Of a DNA stretch of 21,937 bases, positions 1 to 9,000 are shown one piece after another. Every line of letters begins with the position of its first letter. The stretch's first letter is position 1. Origin of the DNA: Naegleria lovaniensis. Its lineage: Eukaryota; Heterolobosea; Eutetramitea; Acrasida; Naegleriidae. Made by a program: the position numbers and the translations under genes. The DNA is taken from positions 1-21,937 of the forward strand of contig NW_025407908.1 of assembly GCF_003324165.1 (NCBI RefSeq), given 5' to 3'. Under the pieces are notes generated by a model. That model was not told the DNA's origin and searched no databases. It saw nothing but the letters and a program-made list of their open reading frames with translations.

Positions 1-717
1 GTGAGTTAGAATTTCAAGAGTTGAAGATGTACAATTATGTCGTTGTACTGAAACTGCCAATCTTTGTGTCCTGAAGAGTAATCACAAGTTGTAATTTTCA
101 TCATTTGAAAGTTGTCATCAATTTCGGAGGTGGTAAACAATCTCTCTCTCGTTGTGAAATCCATGTTCAATTTCGGCATTTGACAACACCAAAAGGGTGT
201 TCAAAGCCCGAGCTTCAAAAAACATCCCATTTCCCAAAGAGTTTCTATTGTTTCATCCCAATCATGGATCCATCCACAATGTAATTAAAATTTCTTTCCA
301 TCTCTTCAATTTCCACGTTGTTGGTTTGTGTGGTCCTTGTAGCCTCATCATCATGATGATTGAGAGACTTTTTCGTTCGGGATTGAAATTTCTCAAACCA
401 TTCATCATGATGATTTGCTTTTAATACTCCCATCCACTGCTTGGTGATAATTTGAAAGGTTTGAGCGTAGAACCGTGCTTGCTTGGCATCCAAAGTGGTG
501 AACATGACTACAATCGGAATCACCGTAAGGACTTGCAAGAACAAGGACATTTTTTAATAAATTTGGAAAAAATTCAAGATCGCCTTGTTGGGCAACACGC
601 AACCGATCTGTTAATATTATTGTTGACAAGACAACCGTACGCTGTGGTGATATCAAACAGTAAGCCAAAAGCAAATTCAAGACCTTGAAATATGAAAATT
701 AAAATCCATTAAAAAAA
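1..717. other. Left-edge region with weak coding evidence
   Basis: No conserved domain, RNA gene or clear splice chain can be recognised here. The first six bases (GTGAGT) look like a splice donor, so an exon of a plus-strand gene could end just outside the window, but one hexamer at the edge proves nothing. The only ORF with some appeal is the minus-strand one at 245-550. Two copies of a 12-nt palindrome (348-359 and 402-413) lie inside it. The stretch 551-717 would serve as the divergent upstream region of that ORF and of the DUF4116 gene that starts at 718. Confidence 0.4.
245..550 (-). CDS. Small hypothetical protein with hydrophobic N-terminus
   Basis: This is an ATG-started ORF of 101 codons with an in-frame stop two codons before the ATG, so it is complete as it stands unless spliced. 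Residues 2-18 are hydrophobic (SLFLQVLTVIPIVVMF) and could be a signal peptide or membrane anchor. The rest is polar and contains two Asn-His-His-Asp motifs 18 residues apart, which come from a repeated palindrome in the DNA. I recognise no family. It would be transcribed divergently from the DUF4116 gene. A second minus-strand frame over 405-680 is also open but has no ATG at its start. The ORF could be chance, because it has no homology signal that I can see. Confidence 0.3.
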   Translation of the reverse strand: MSLFLQVLTVIPIVVMFTTLDAKQARFYAQTFQIITKQWMGVLKANHHDEWFEKFQSRTKKSLNHHDDEATRTTQTNNVEIEEMERNFNYIVDGSMIGMKQ

Positions 718-2244
718 ATGTCGAACCGAATTGAGAGAGAAACAGGCCATCAACCACGGAACAACAAACAAAACGTTCCAACGAAACGCAAGACCATCAT
801 CTTGATCGATTTTTTGAGTTCAAATTGCAATAAAGCTGATGAAACTCAGGGATTGGAAATGCTTCTGCTGAAAAAGAAATTCTTATTGCAACTATTGGGA
901 AAAACGAAATGGCTTTTAAATCGGGAATTGAAATATCAACATTTCTTTCCTGTTGAGTTTATGAATGATCCTGAATTTGTGTGGAATCACATCAAAAAGT
1001 ATGGATATGGATTGAAATTTGCATCTACACAATTAAAAAAAGATCGAGATTTTGTATTGAAAGTGGTTCAACAAAAAGGGTTAGAGTTACAATATTCAGA
1101 TGACGATATTCGCAACGATAAAGAAGTGGTATTGGCTGCCACAAAGGAAACCGGTGTATCATTTGGACATGCTTCAATAGCACTTCGATATTGCAAGGAA
1201 TTTGTGTTGGAAGTTGTGAGACAGAATGGAATGGCTCTTTTGTGGGCTTTTAAATTTCGCAATGACCAAGAAGTTGTGCTCACTGCTGTCAAACAAAATG
1301 GAACTGTATTGCGATATGTTATCTTCGACAGCTCAAGAAATTCAAATTGGTATGAAACCATTGCATTAGAAGCAATCAAACAAAACAAGAAGGCACTTCA
1401 ATATGTACCCAAAGATTTACTTCAAAATCGTGATTTCATGCTTCAAGCTCTCAAATTGATATTTCCAGAAGAGTTTGAAACCTCATTCTCTTTTGATTAT
1501 TCATCGAAAGAAATCATGATGAAGATCATTCAAGAATTTGGATTTTTACTTGAATTTGTGTCGAATGAACTCAAATGTGATCGAGAAATTGTTTTGAGTG
1601 CAGTTAGAAGTGATGGTCGTTCGTTGAAATATGCATCTAATGACTTGAAGAACGACAAAGAAATTGCTTTACTTGCTGTTCAACAAGATGGTTGGGCGTT
1701 GGCATTTGTGTCTTCAGATTTGAAGGGAGACAAACAAGTAGTGTTGGCTGCTGTAAATCAACAGGGACATGCTCTTGAATATGCGTCAGAAGAGTTGAAG
1801 AACGATCGGGAAGTGGTCTTGAGTGCAGTAGCACAAGATGGATATTCATTGCGTTATTCTTCCAATGAGATGAAGAAAGACAGACAAGTGGTTTTGACAG
1901 CTGTAAAACAAAGTTGTGTAGCCATGGGGAATGCCGACGATGAATTGAAAAACGACGAAGAAATTTGGTACGAAGCCATCAAACAAGATTTATCTTGTTT
2001 TCGGAATGTTTCAACGAAATTATTATGTGACAAATCATTCTTGTTGAAGGCAGCAAAGTTTGGGCGTAACACACTTCTTCAATACACACCCAAAGAAATT
2101 ACAGATGATCATGAATTTATGGTGAAACTTCGAGAAGAAATCAAAAGATCTGGATTTGTTTCAGAGTATAATGAGCAATTATATCATGAAAGAATGGAAT
2201 ACCTTTATTATGGAGTTTATTTGGGAACAATTCGAAATCACTAA
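718..2244 (+). CDS. DUF4116 repeat protein
   Basis: This is a single-exon ORF of 508 aa. From about residue 95 it consists of roughly fifteen tandem units of about 25 residues, each with the pattern 'hydrophobic-x-A/S-S-x-E/D-L-K-x-D-(R/K)-E/Q-V-V-L-x-A-V-x-Q-x-G'. Clear copies are ASNDLKNDKEIALLAVQQDG and ASEELKNDREVVLSAVAQDG. This is the DUF4116 repeat, common in protists, giant viruses and some bacteria; its molecular role is not known to me. The first 60 or so residues are basic and unlike the repeats. One unit (around residues 200-225) carries an insertion, and the last units are more diverged. There is no signal peptide or membrane segment, so it is likely intracellular and, by analogy with other helical repeats, a binding scaffold (inference). 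The ATG at 718 is the first in frame and follows an A-run. Confidence 0.85.
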   Translation: MSNRIERETGHQPRNNKQNVPTKRKTIILIDFLSSNCNKADETQGLEMLLLKKKFLLQLLGKTKWLLNRELKYQHFFPVEFMNDPEFVWNHIKKYGYGLKFASTQLKKDRDFVLKVVQQKGLELQYSDDDIRNDKEVVLAATKETGVSFGHASIALRYCKEFVLEVVRQNGMALLWAFKFRNDQEVVLTAVKQNGTVLRYVIFDSSRNSNWYETIALEAIKQNKKALQYVPKDLLQNRDFMLQALKLIFPEEFETSFSFDYSSKEIMMKIIQEFGFLLEFVSNELKCDREIVLSAVRSDGRSLKYASNDLKNDKEIALLAVQQDGWALAFVSSDLKGDKQVVLAAVNQQGHALEYASEELKNDREVVLSAVAQDGYSLRYSSNEMKKDRQVVLTAVKQSCVAMGNADDELKNDEEIWYEAIKQDLSCFRNVSTKLLCDKSFLLKAAKFGRNTLLQYTPKEITDDHEFMVKLREEIKRSGFVSEYNEQLYHERMEYLYYGVYLGTIRNH

Positions 2245-2312
2245 CAGTAATACCAAGTTCGGCATTACCACTTGCAATACAACATCATTCATAGACTTTC
2301 AGACTCGAACAA

Positions 2313-2336
2313 GTTTTGAATAGAGAATTGAAATAT
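2313..2336 (+). pseudogene. Short DUF4116-gene-like relic
   Basis: These 24 nt match positions 913-936, inside the DUF4116 gene, at 19 of 24 bases. Both translate with the core LNRELKY. The frame continues to a stop at about 2418 without any recognisable DUF4116 repeat. The simplest reading is the remnant of a duplicated DUF4116 paralogue between the intact gene and the kinase gene. Chance similarity in AT-rich DNA is possible. Confidence 0.25.
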
Positions 2337-2450
2337 TCATGTGGAATTTATGACACAGAAACTATATCGCCAAGATCAATGGGAGAAAGAAAATGCTTTG
2401 CTGGAATGCCCTATTTTTGAATTCAAGAATCAAATTTAGTTAAGTTCTGT

Positions 2451-4229
2451 ATGGATCATCTAACTATTCTTGCAGACAAGAACACCAAAAAAACTGAAAA
2501 AAAGAAGGCCTTGGAAGACTTGTCTGATTTGTTGGGAGTAACCAAAAAGATAGAACTATTGTCCAACATACTTTTTAGAACGTTATCACCAGAAGAGTGT
2601 ACATCCCAATTCTGTAACAGCCCTTCAGAGATGGCTTGTAGTGCATCCTATTGCCAGCCTCTTTTTGAATTTTGTGCACTTTTTGATAATTGTTACAGAA
2701 ACATGTAAGTTGAAATTTTGAACACTATATGTCTAAATGATTGGTAAAAGGAAGGTCAGTATTGGAGAGTACACAATGCTACCCGAATCTCTGAAGTTTA
2801 TGAGAAATATTATTGGAACTCTAAAACCAGATGATGTGGCCTTTCATAAACCTGGAAAACGTTATTACATTTCTATGTTACGAGAAGACAAAGTAACACC
2901 TTGTAAACATCATTTAGAACACCCAGATTTACCCAAATTGGCTTTGATGTGCCGAATTTCTCACTCCTTTTGTATGCGTGAATTGCTTAGCGATATTCAA
3001 GAACCGTGGTATAAAGATATTGCCACCATTGGAATAACCACCGACAAAGAAAAAGCAAATGTGTATGCAGTATCAACAGATATTGCAACGACTAGGAGAC
3101 GAAACTGTAAGCTTGATTATTCAATAAGATATTTAGGTACATTTTACCACAACCAAATCACACACAGGATTCAATTAATTGCTCTCATTTTGACAGCCAT
3201 GAAGAATCTTCATCATCAAGAAATGGCTGCATATTTGAGAACCAAAAGTGTCACTTCTAACAGTACAATAGGGTCTGCTGAGAAATCTTTTAAGAAGAAC
3301 CTCGAAGTTCGTATTGGACGTAATTGCTATAATATTAGTATAGGCAAAACAATTTCAGATAATAAGAACAAACTTGTTATAAAATGGGTAACTTAAAATT
3401 GGGCCCAAACGAGGAATTGGAAATCATTCTCAAAAGAACAGAAAAGTACAACACAGATATTGCAAGCCAAGAAATGAGAACATTATACTTTTCAATTAGC
3501 TCAGAAGACCATTATATACTTAGCTTGAAAGGCACCCCTTTACCCTTCAACTTATCGATTGAAGAACTGATAACAATGACTTGCCATATTTTATGCCAAA
3601 TCTCGATACTGGAAAGCAATGGATTGATTCATAACGATGTGAAACAAGGAAATATTGTGATACATGACGGTCATTACTTTCTTATTGATTTTGAAATATC
3701 CAAGCAATTTACCTTCAATAATGATTATTTTACATCAGGAGGACAATGCAAGTTTAATGGTAAGACTTTGACGTCTCAATCCTATTCTCCTGGTTATCAA
3801 GCACCAGAGAGAAAGGAAAACCATCTAGTATCTCCAAAAAGCGATTTATATTCACTCGGAATTGTAATTCTTCAATGCCTTGATGTGGATCATGAATCTC
3901 AGAACTATTTACAACAATTGAAATCAAAACTAGAGAATCATCTTCCTTTTTATAACGTTGTGAACAATTTGTTGAAGAAGGATCCAAAGAAAAGACATTT
4001 TCCTTCTCAATTACTGGATTACCTTACCAAGGAAAGTGAAATCGATGAGAAGGATGTGAGAACATACTTTGAACAAACAACAACATATTTGATTCTGCAT
4101 CAACAATCATCTCAATTCTTGCATTATAGCTTTGTTCCAAAAACAGTAAAAGGATTTGGTACACTATCACATCTAAAAACTGGTGTTTTGGAAACAATGG
4201 TCAAATCCTTAAACTCATGCATCAATTGA
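2451..4229 (+). CDS. Protein kinase-like protein, one intron, frame break
   Basis: Exon 1 (2451-2704) encodes 84 aa and ends at a GTAAGT donor. Exon 2 begins at 2751 or 2760; both AG acceptors keep the phase (46- or 55-nt intron). The joined N-terminal part of about 290 aa has no domain I recognise until its end, where NKLVIKW looks like kinase strand beta3 with the ATP-binding lysine. That frame then stops at 3396. The rest of the kinase domain is in another frame, open from 3384. Numbered from the ATG at 3384, it has the catalytic loop HNDVKQGN (H83, D85, N90), IDFE in place of DFG (D102, E104), APE (140-142) and SDLYSLG (D154). Catalytic residues are thus mostly present, with HRD changed to HND and DFG to DFE. 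The frame change could be a one-base deletion in the A4 or G3 run at 3381-3388, a 26-nt intron, or genuine decay. The 3' end overlaps the LRR gene on the other strand. Confidence 0.65.
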
Positions 4230-5165
4230 ATAAGAGCTGTACAGGTACTGGTAACACTTCCAGTCAAATCCAATAATAATAAATTTCTAAATGCATCCAT
4301 TAATTCTTTCGAACTGGTGTGATTGGTAATCAAATTTGAAATCCATCGAACATAAAAATTTCGTAATGATGGAATTTGTTTGGCCAATTTCAGAATGGTC
4401 GTGAGAGTAAAGGACGTGTTTTCGCTCACATCCAGAGATGATAATTTCGAAAGATGAGACAATTCTGGATTCTCCAACATTCCACAACAATCGACATCCA
4501 ACCGTTGTAACTCTGGTGTCCACATGGTTGCTTCCACTAACGCTTGATCATTCATTTGAGTTCCACTCAACAATAATATTTTGAGATTGCATTTCTTCTT
4601 GAGTGGCAGTTGATGAATATTCTTACACATTTTCAAATTTAAATATTCCAACATGGGCATGAATTGTAAAATTTCTGATAATCTTTCATCATGGACGCTA
4701 CGATTATACGATAAATCCAAACGTTTTAACATTCCCAAAGTCCATGCATTTCCAATTGCTTCACTAGAGTCCATCATGGATAAATTCAACTCTTCCAGAG
4801 AGGAATTCTTCATTACAATTTTGGTCTTGTCAACATCAGAGAGGGCTGTTCCTGAAATATTTAAATATTTGAGAGAATGACAATCAATGGTACCCGTAAA
4901 GTCCTTATTACTTGAAAGGTCTAGAAATTCTAAATTGGTGGAAATAATGTCACTCGATGCCAAATCTCGTACATTCACAGCTCGAAAATGTGTCAATTGT
5001 TTGAAAGGTAATTGATAATAGGATGAATTGTTTCTTTACATCGTCGTTGATACCAAATTTTGATGACTTCCACACTCCTGGAGTCTCGAATGTAGCGGTG
5101 TGACTGGACGGAAGCTGTTTTGCGGCGGAGAGGAGAGCTCTTCCCACCTTGCTTGCTTTAGCCAT
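4124..5165 (-). CDS. Leucine-rich repeat protein, 5' end unresolved
   Basis: The reading frame is open from just below an in-frame TAA near 5037 down to the stop at 4124. It encodes at least nine LRR units of the LxxLxLS type, such as LEFLDLSSN, LEELNLS, LKRLDLSYN, LEYLNLK, LKILLLSG and LSSLDVSEN. LRRs of this type form a curved protein-binding surface. The frame has no convincing ATG at its start. One phase-consistent model begins at the ATG at 5165, uses a donor after 5054 and an acceptor before 4980 (73-nt intron), and gives 322 aa. The donor in that model (GTATCA) is weak. The first exon in that model starts MAKASKVGRALLSAAKQ, a basic, Ala/Ser-rich stretch like a mitochondrial presequence, which is odd for an LRR protein. 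An unspliced reading of the same exon stops at 4950 instead. The gene may be a 5'-truncated family member. No signal peptide or membrane segment is visible. Confidence 0.55.
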
Positions 5166-5181
5166 GATGATTTTTTTTTGA

Positions 5182-5499
5182 ATGCAAAATTCTTGGCGGG
5201 CTTTTTTTTTGATTCAATCGAACGTTTTTTTAACTACACTCCTGGTAAAGGTGGTTGCTCCTGGATCTTACACTTCAAGTGCAGATTTTAGAAGTACTTG
5301 TGGTTTGGCAGTCATGAGTGGTACTTCCATGGCGACTCCTGTTTCTGGTGAAGCAGCGCTTAACGTGAATGAATTGGAAACCCAAAAGTTTCTTTTGGAA
5401 GATCATCGTTGTTGGAAACATTTAATGGCTCTTACGGCAGCTGACACGTTAAATTTACCATTAACAAGCTTAACAAAACCGTCAAAAGCTGTAATATGA
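5182..5499 (+). pseudogene. Subtilisin-like protease (S8) fragment
   Basis: Within this open frame, positions 5245-5361 encode a recognisable piece of a subtilase: VKVVAPGSYTSSADF, then SGTSMATPVSGEAALN. The serine of GTS (codon 5326-5328) corresponds to the catalytic serine of family S8. The Asp and His catalytic regions are not found upstream in any frame in the few hundred bases before it. The sequence after ALN no longer resembles a subtilase, where family members continue with a helix and further domain. The frame starts at an ATG at 5182 with an unrelated hydrophobic stretch. I therefore read it as a fragment of a subtilase gene that landed or survived here, not as an active protease. 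Confidence 0.6.
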
Positions 5500-5622
5500 C
5501 ATTCTGTTAAAAGAAGAATCAAGCCGAGCGAATTTCGTCCTTCTTTGTACGGAACACGGAAGAAATTTTCCAAATTTGATGAAGAATGCTGGAATTGGGA
5601 TTATTGTACTTTGCTTATCAAT

Positions 5623-5695
5623 TCCCCCATAGCTCAGTCGGTAGAGCGTCAGACTGTTAATCTGCAGGTCAGTGGTTCGAGCCCACTTGGGGGAG
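5623..5695 (+). tRNA. tRNA-Asn (anticodon GTT)
   Basis: The 73 nt fold as a full cloverleaf. The acceptor stem TCCCCCA (5623-5629) pairs perfectly with TGGGGGA (5688-5694). The D stem is GCTC/GAGC, and the anticodon stem CAGA/TCTG has one mismatched outer position. The loop CTGTTAA holds anticodon GTT at 5656-5658, the variable loop is AGGTC, and the T arm is AGTGG-TTCGAGC-CCACT. The discriminator base is G. There is no intron and no encoded CCA. The A box (TAGCTCAGTCGG) and B box (GGTTCGAGCC) match RNA polymerase III internal promoters, and a T5 run follows. The first pair is U1-A72 and not the G1-C72 usual in eukaryotic cytosolic tRNA-Asn. Confidence 0.95.
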
Positions 5696-6071
5696 TAGAA
5701 TTTTTGGCAACGTTTTTCCTTAATTTGTTGTTTTTTCAAACATTTTATGAAGATAGAACTTGGTATAGTAACATCAAGCTTTGCCAACACCTTTTTTTTC
5801 CATTCCCTCAAATCATGTCAAATCCTTTCGAATGACTTTTCCAAAAAAAAAGTAAATCCATTTTACACTTTCCAAATCGGTACAAAGAACCCGTATGGAT
5901 GGCCCAATTTCACTTCATATTAATAATAACATTGAACACAGTTCACAACAAGAAAAATAGTTGTGTTTCCAGCTCAACCTCTGATTTTGATCTTTGCTTG
6001 CAAAACGCAACAGCATCCTTTTCAACAGCTCTTCGGCTTTTCGTTGTGCCGAAACCAAGTACACAAAATCC
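5696..6071. other. Intergenic region before the glycine-rich gene
   Basis: These 376 nt separate the tRNA from the first in-frame ATG of the large gene at 6072. Apart from the polymerase III terminator I see no RNA gene or domain. An ATG-started ORF at 5899-6147 in another frame has no family features and overlaps the large gene's first exon, so I did not call it. The region most likely holds the promoter and 5' leader of the downstream gene. It contains A and T runs (for example 5793-5800 and 5843-5850) but no motif that I can name. Confidence 0.5.
5701..5705 (+). terminator. RNA polymerase III T-run terminator
   Basis: A run of five T starts six bases after the tRNA-Asn discriminator base, the expected place and form for a polymerase III terminator. 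A second T5 run follows at about 5712-5716. Confidence 0.7.
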
Positions 6072-9000
6072 ATGCTTCCCACTTCTCAGCAACAGCATCC
6101 TCAACCACCTCTTCACTCGGGCAAGCACTTGTTATTGGAGAGATTAAAACTCGATCTTCATCCAAAACGAACTCTTAATAGTAACAACAATGGTTCCATG
6201 ACAAAGAGTGAGGGAGCGAGTGCACTCTCTGTTGCAAGATCCTCCAATCTCAAGCAAAAACAGTTACTAAGAAACAATTCTTCGAATTTAGGAATGGATT
6301 CATCTGCAGCCGTATTGAATCGTTTGGAAACTCCTACTTCGGCTGTATCGACCATGAGCGCGTTTTATGAATCGGAAAGATACATGTATTCTTCTAACAA
6401 CAATGCAATACAGCTGGATTCTGAAAGAAAGATACTCATTGATGCTTCTGGATCTGAAGGTCTACACGAAACGTAAGTATTTGTATTCATTTCTCTATGA
6501 TTGATTGCAGATTTTCGTAATTGGGAATTCTCACATAGTGGCTTCAATGGACAAGATGTTTTAGTAGTCATAGAAGAAGATGAAGAGAATGGATCAAAGA
6601 ATCAATTACTCATAAAAGTGTATAAATCACAGCCAGTTTCAAACGGCTCATTGAATGGCTCTGTTGCTGAAAGTGTTCATACCATACCAGAGTATCAAGA
6701 AAAACCCTTTCATATTCAAGTGTATGCAAAGGGTGGAAGGTAAGTTGTTGTCCATTACGTGGATTATTTAACGATAACTGTCTGTTCATGATCGAAACGT
6801 CTGTTTGTCAACTGTCCGAACATTTTTGACACAATGTCCAAATTACTCTATTCTCTAATTTTTTTTCTAAAACTTACATTTTCCAAAAATGAACAATAAT
6901 ACAGAGGAGGAAAAGCTCCAAATCTCAATCCAAACTCACTCGGTTCAAAATCCAAATTCTCTGCTCCTTACCTGTTTGGAGACATTTCACCGACTTCAAA
7001 TCTGTTCAACGAGCATTTTTCTTCGACCTCGTTCGCTTCCTCGTCCAACGCTTCCACCTCATTGTCACAGCTGAACGGTTTCGACGGTGGAGATGGAGGT
7101 AATATCACCATTGTGACTGCTCAACGGTTGAAACATGTCTTGTTTAACATTGAGGTAAATTGCAGTGGAGGGGAAGGAGGAGAAGCAGGAACTACTCAAT
7201 TCGAAAGTAAGAGAGGCATGCCTCTAAGAGACTCGTTCCAGTTTCCTGCTGAAGTGCCATTGTCCACTTCGGTCACTTCGAGTGAAGTCTTGACGTTCTC
7301 TCAATTGAGTTTCTACAATCCAACCAAAGAAGCTGCTAAAATTCGTGACTCGCATGACTCGTTCATCGATCAGGGAATGGTTGGAGCAAATTCCATGACT
7401 GGAAATGTAGTTCGAGGACTCGATGGTCGAAAAGGAAGAGATGGATCTGTGAAGTTTGTGGTTGTCTCTGATCAGGATCCAGACATAATTGTGGAACAGT
7501 CAGTTTCCATGTTCGCATTGGAATTAACCAATTTTAGAATTCAAAGAAGAATTCCAAAGCGTACTAGTGGTTTGCAACAGAGCAAGCAACGCCAAGAATT
7601 ACAACCACCTCCACCAACTCAAGAGCAGCAGCAACCTCCTGTTTCTAATACACCACAAACGCATGGAAGAAGGCAAAAAGTATTTGGTAATCTCATTATT
7701 GAGGACGATGACGATGAGTTCATTGAACGCCAGGTTGGGAAAAGTGATGTTGAGAGCACTACTTCTCAACAACCTGTAACCAGTAGCGCGGAAGAAGTGA
7801 TACAAACTTCAAAAGCCCTTGCCCATAACATTGAATATGATTTGGTAGACCTCGATGAATTTGCAGAACCTGGATCGGAAATTGTCATCTCAGAAATTGA
7901 GGTCAAAAACTTGGGAGGGTTATCCACACCGGAAAATTGTTTGTTCACCTTCAAAGGAAATGCACTTTTTGAGTCCTTAGGGTTTGATAAGATCTCCCTC
8001 ACTCCCTTACTAAGAAATAAGGCAAGAAATAGTACTTCGACCATGAGCGAAGATCATTCTGACAGCAGCAATCGCTTTTCCATTTCCTCGTCGAATGACT
8101 ATGTGAAAATTCCGTCACTCAGATATGGAGAGACATTTTCCGTTTCGACTCCTTTCATTGCTCGCATTCGTCGGATTGATAAAGAATCAACTCACGAATC
8201 AATGATTTCAGAAGGAATTACGTCACCGAAACTCACTTCTATCCACCAAGAATGTATGATTAGTAGTGAAATTTCACACATTCCCACTCAATCATTGAAT
8301 TGGCAGAATGCAACTTCAAATGCATACTCCTTGCAACGAGTCATTGCCAATATTCCCATTCAATACCCAATTGTGGTGAGCGAGATTTCAACTCCAAAAA
8401 CACTAGCCATTGGTACTCATTCTCGTTCACAACCAACTGAAAAAGGTTCTGGTGCGATGATTGAAGTGAAACTGAGAAATACTTCCTCTGTTGGTATTCA
8501 CAATCAAGTTCAGATTCGAATTCAAATTCGGATGGATGAAGAAGCAGGCGAGCCAGCTGCCGTGACTAGTTCTCGTCAAACACCTCAACACCAAGATGTG
8601 CGTCATGAACGAAGAGACAGTTCACAACTGTCTCGACAAGACCCTTCTTCCTCCACACCACAGCAACAACCAGAAAGTTCAGCACCTTCATCATCTGGGT
8701 CGTCACAATTACCTGATAAGAGTTACTTCTTTGTGGTTGAGAAGGTCTCTTCGTTGAGTTTACCTCCCACTCTCGAAGATGTCTCCAAAACCAACACTAC
8801 AGGCGGTAATTGTCAGCCAGTTCGTTCTGTTCTCTCATCTTCCTCTCGAATGCCGAATAATGCAAGAGGAGCTGGCAAGAATGATCGATCGCTCCTCTTC
8901 AATGATCAATTATCAGTCATTGAGTCCGTAGTCATGACCTCAACGACTCATCTCGAAGAAGAATCCCAAATGGTCAACACAATGACGACGGAAGGTCATG

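Noticed and set aside
5899-6147. ATG-started plus-strand ORF of 82 codons
   Set aside because: It overlaps the first exon of the glycine-rich gene in another frame and shows no family features or splice link.
6473-6510. 38-nt intron in the glycine-rich gene
   Set aside because: It leads to a stop codon after two residues, while the acceptor at 6538 keeps the frame and the glycine pattern.
7560-7680. CAA/CAG-rich and other triplet runs (also in the stretches encoding poly-Ser and poly-His) as possible microsatellites
   Set aside because: They are short, interrupted and explained by low-complexity coding sequence.
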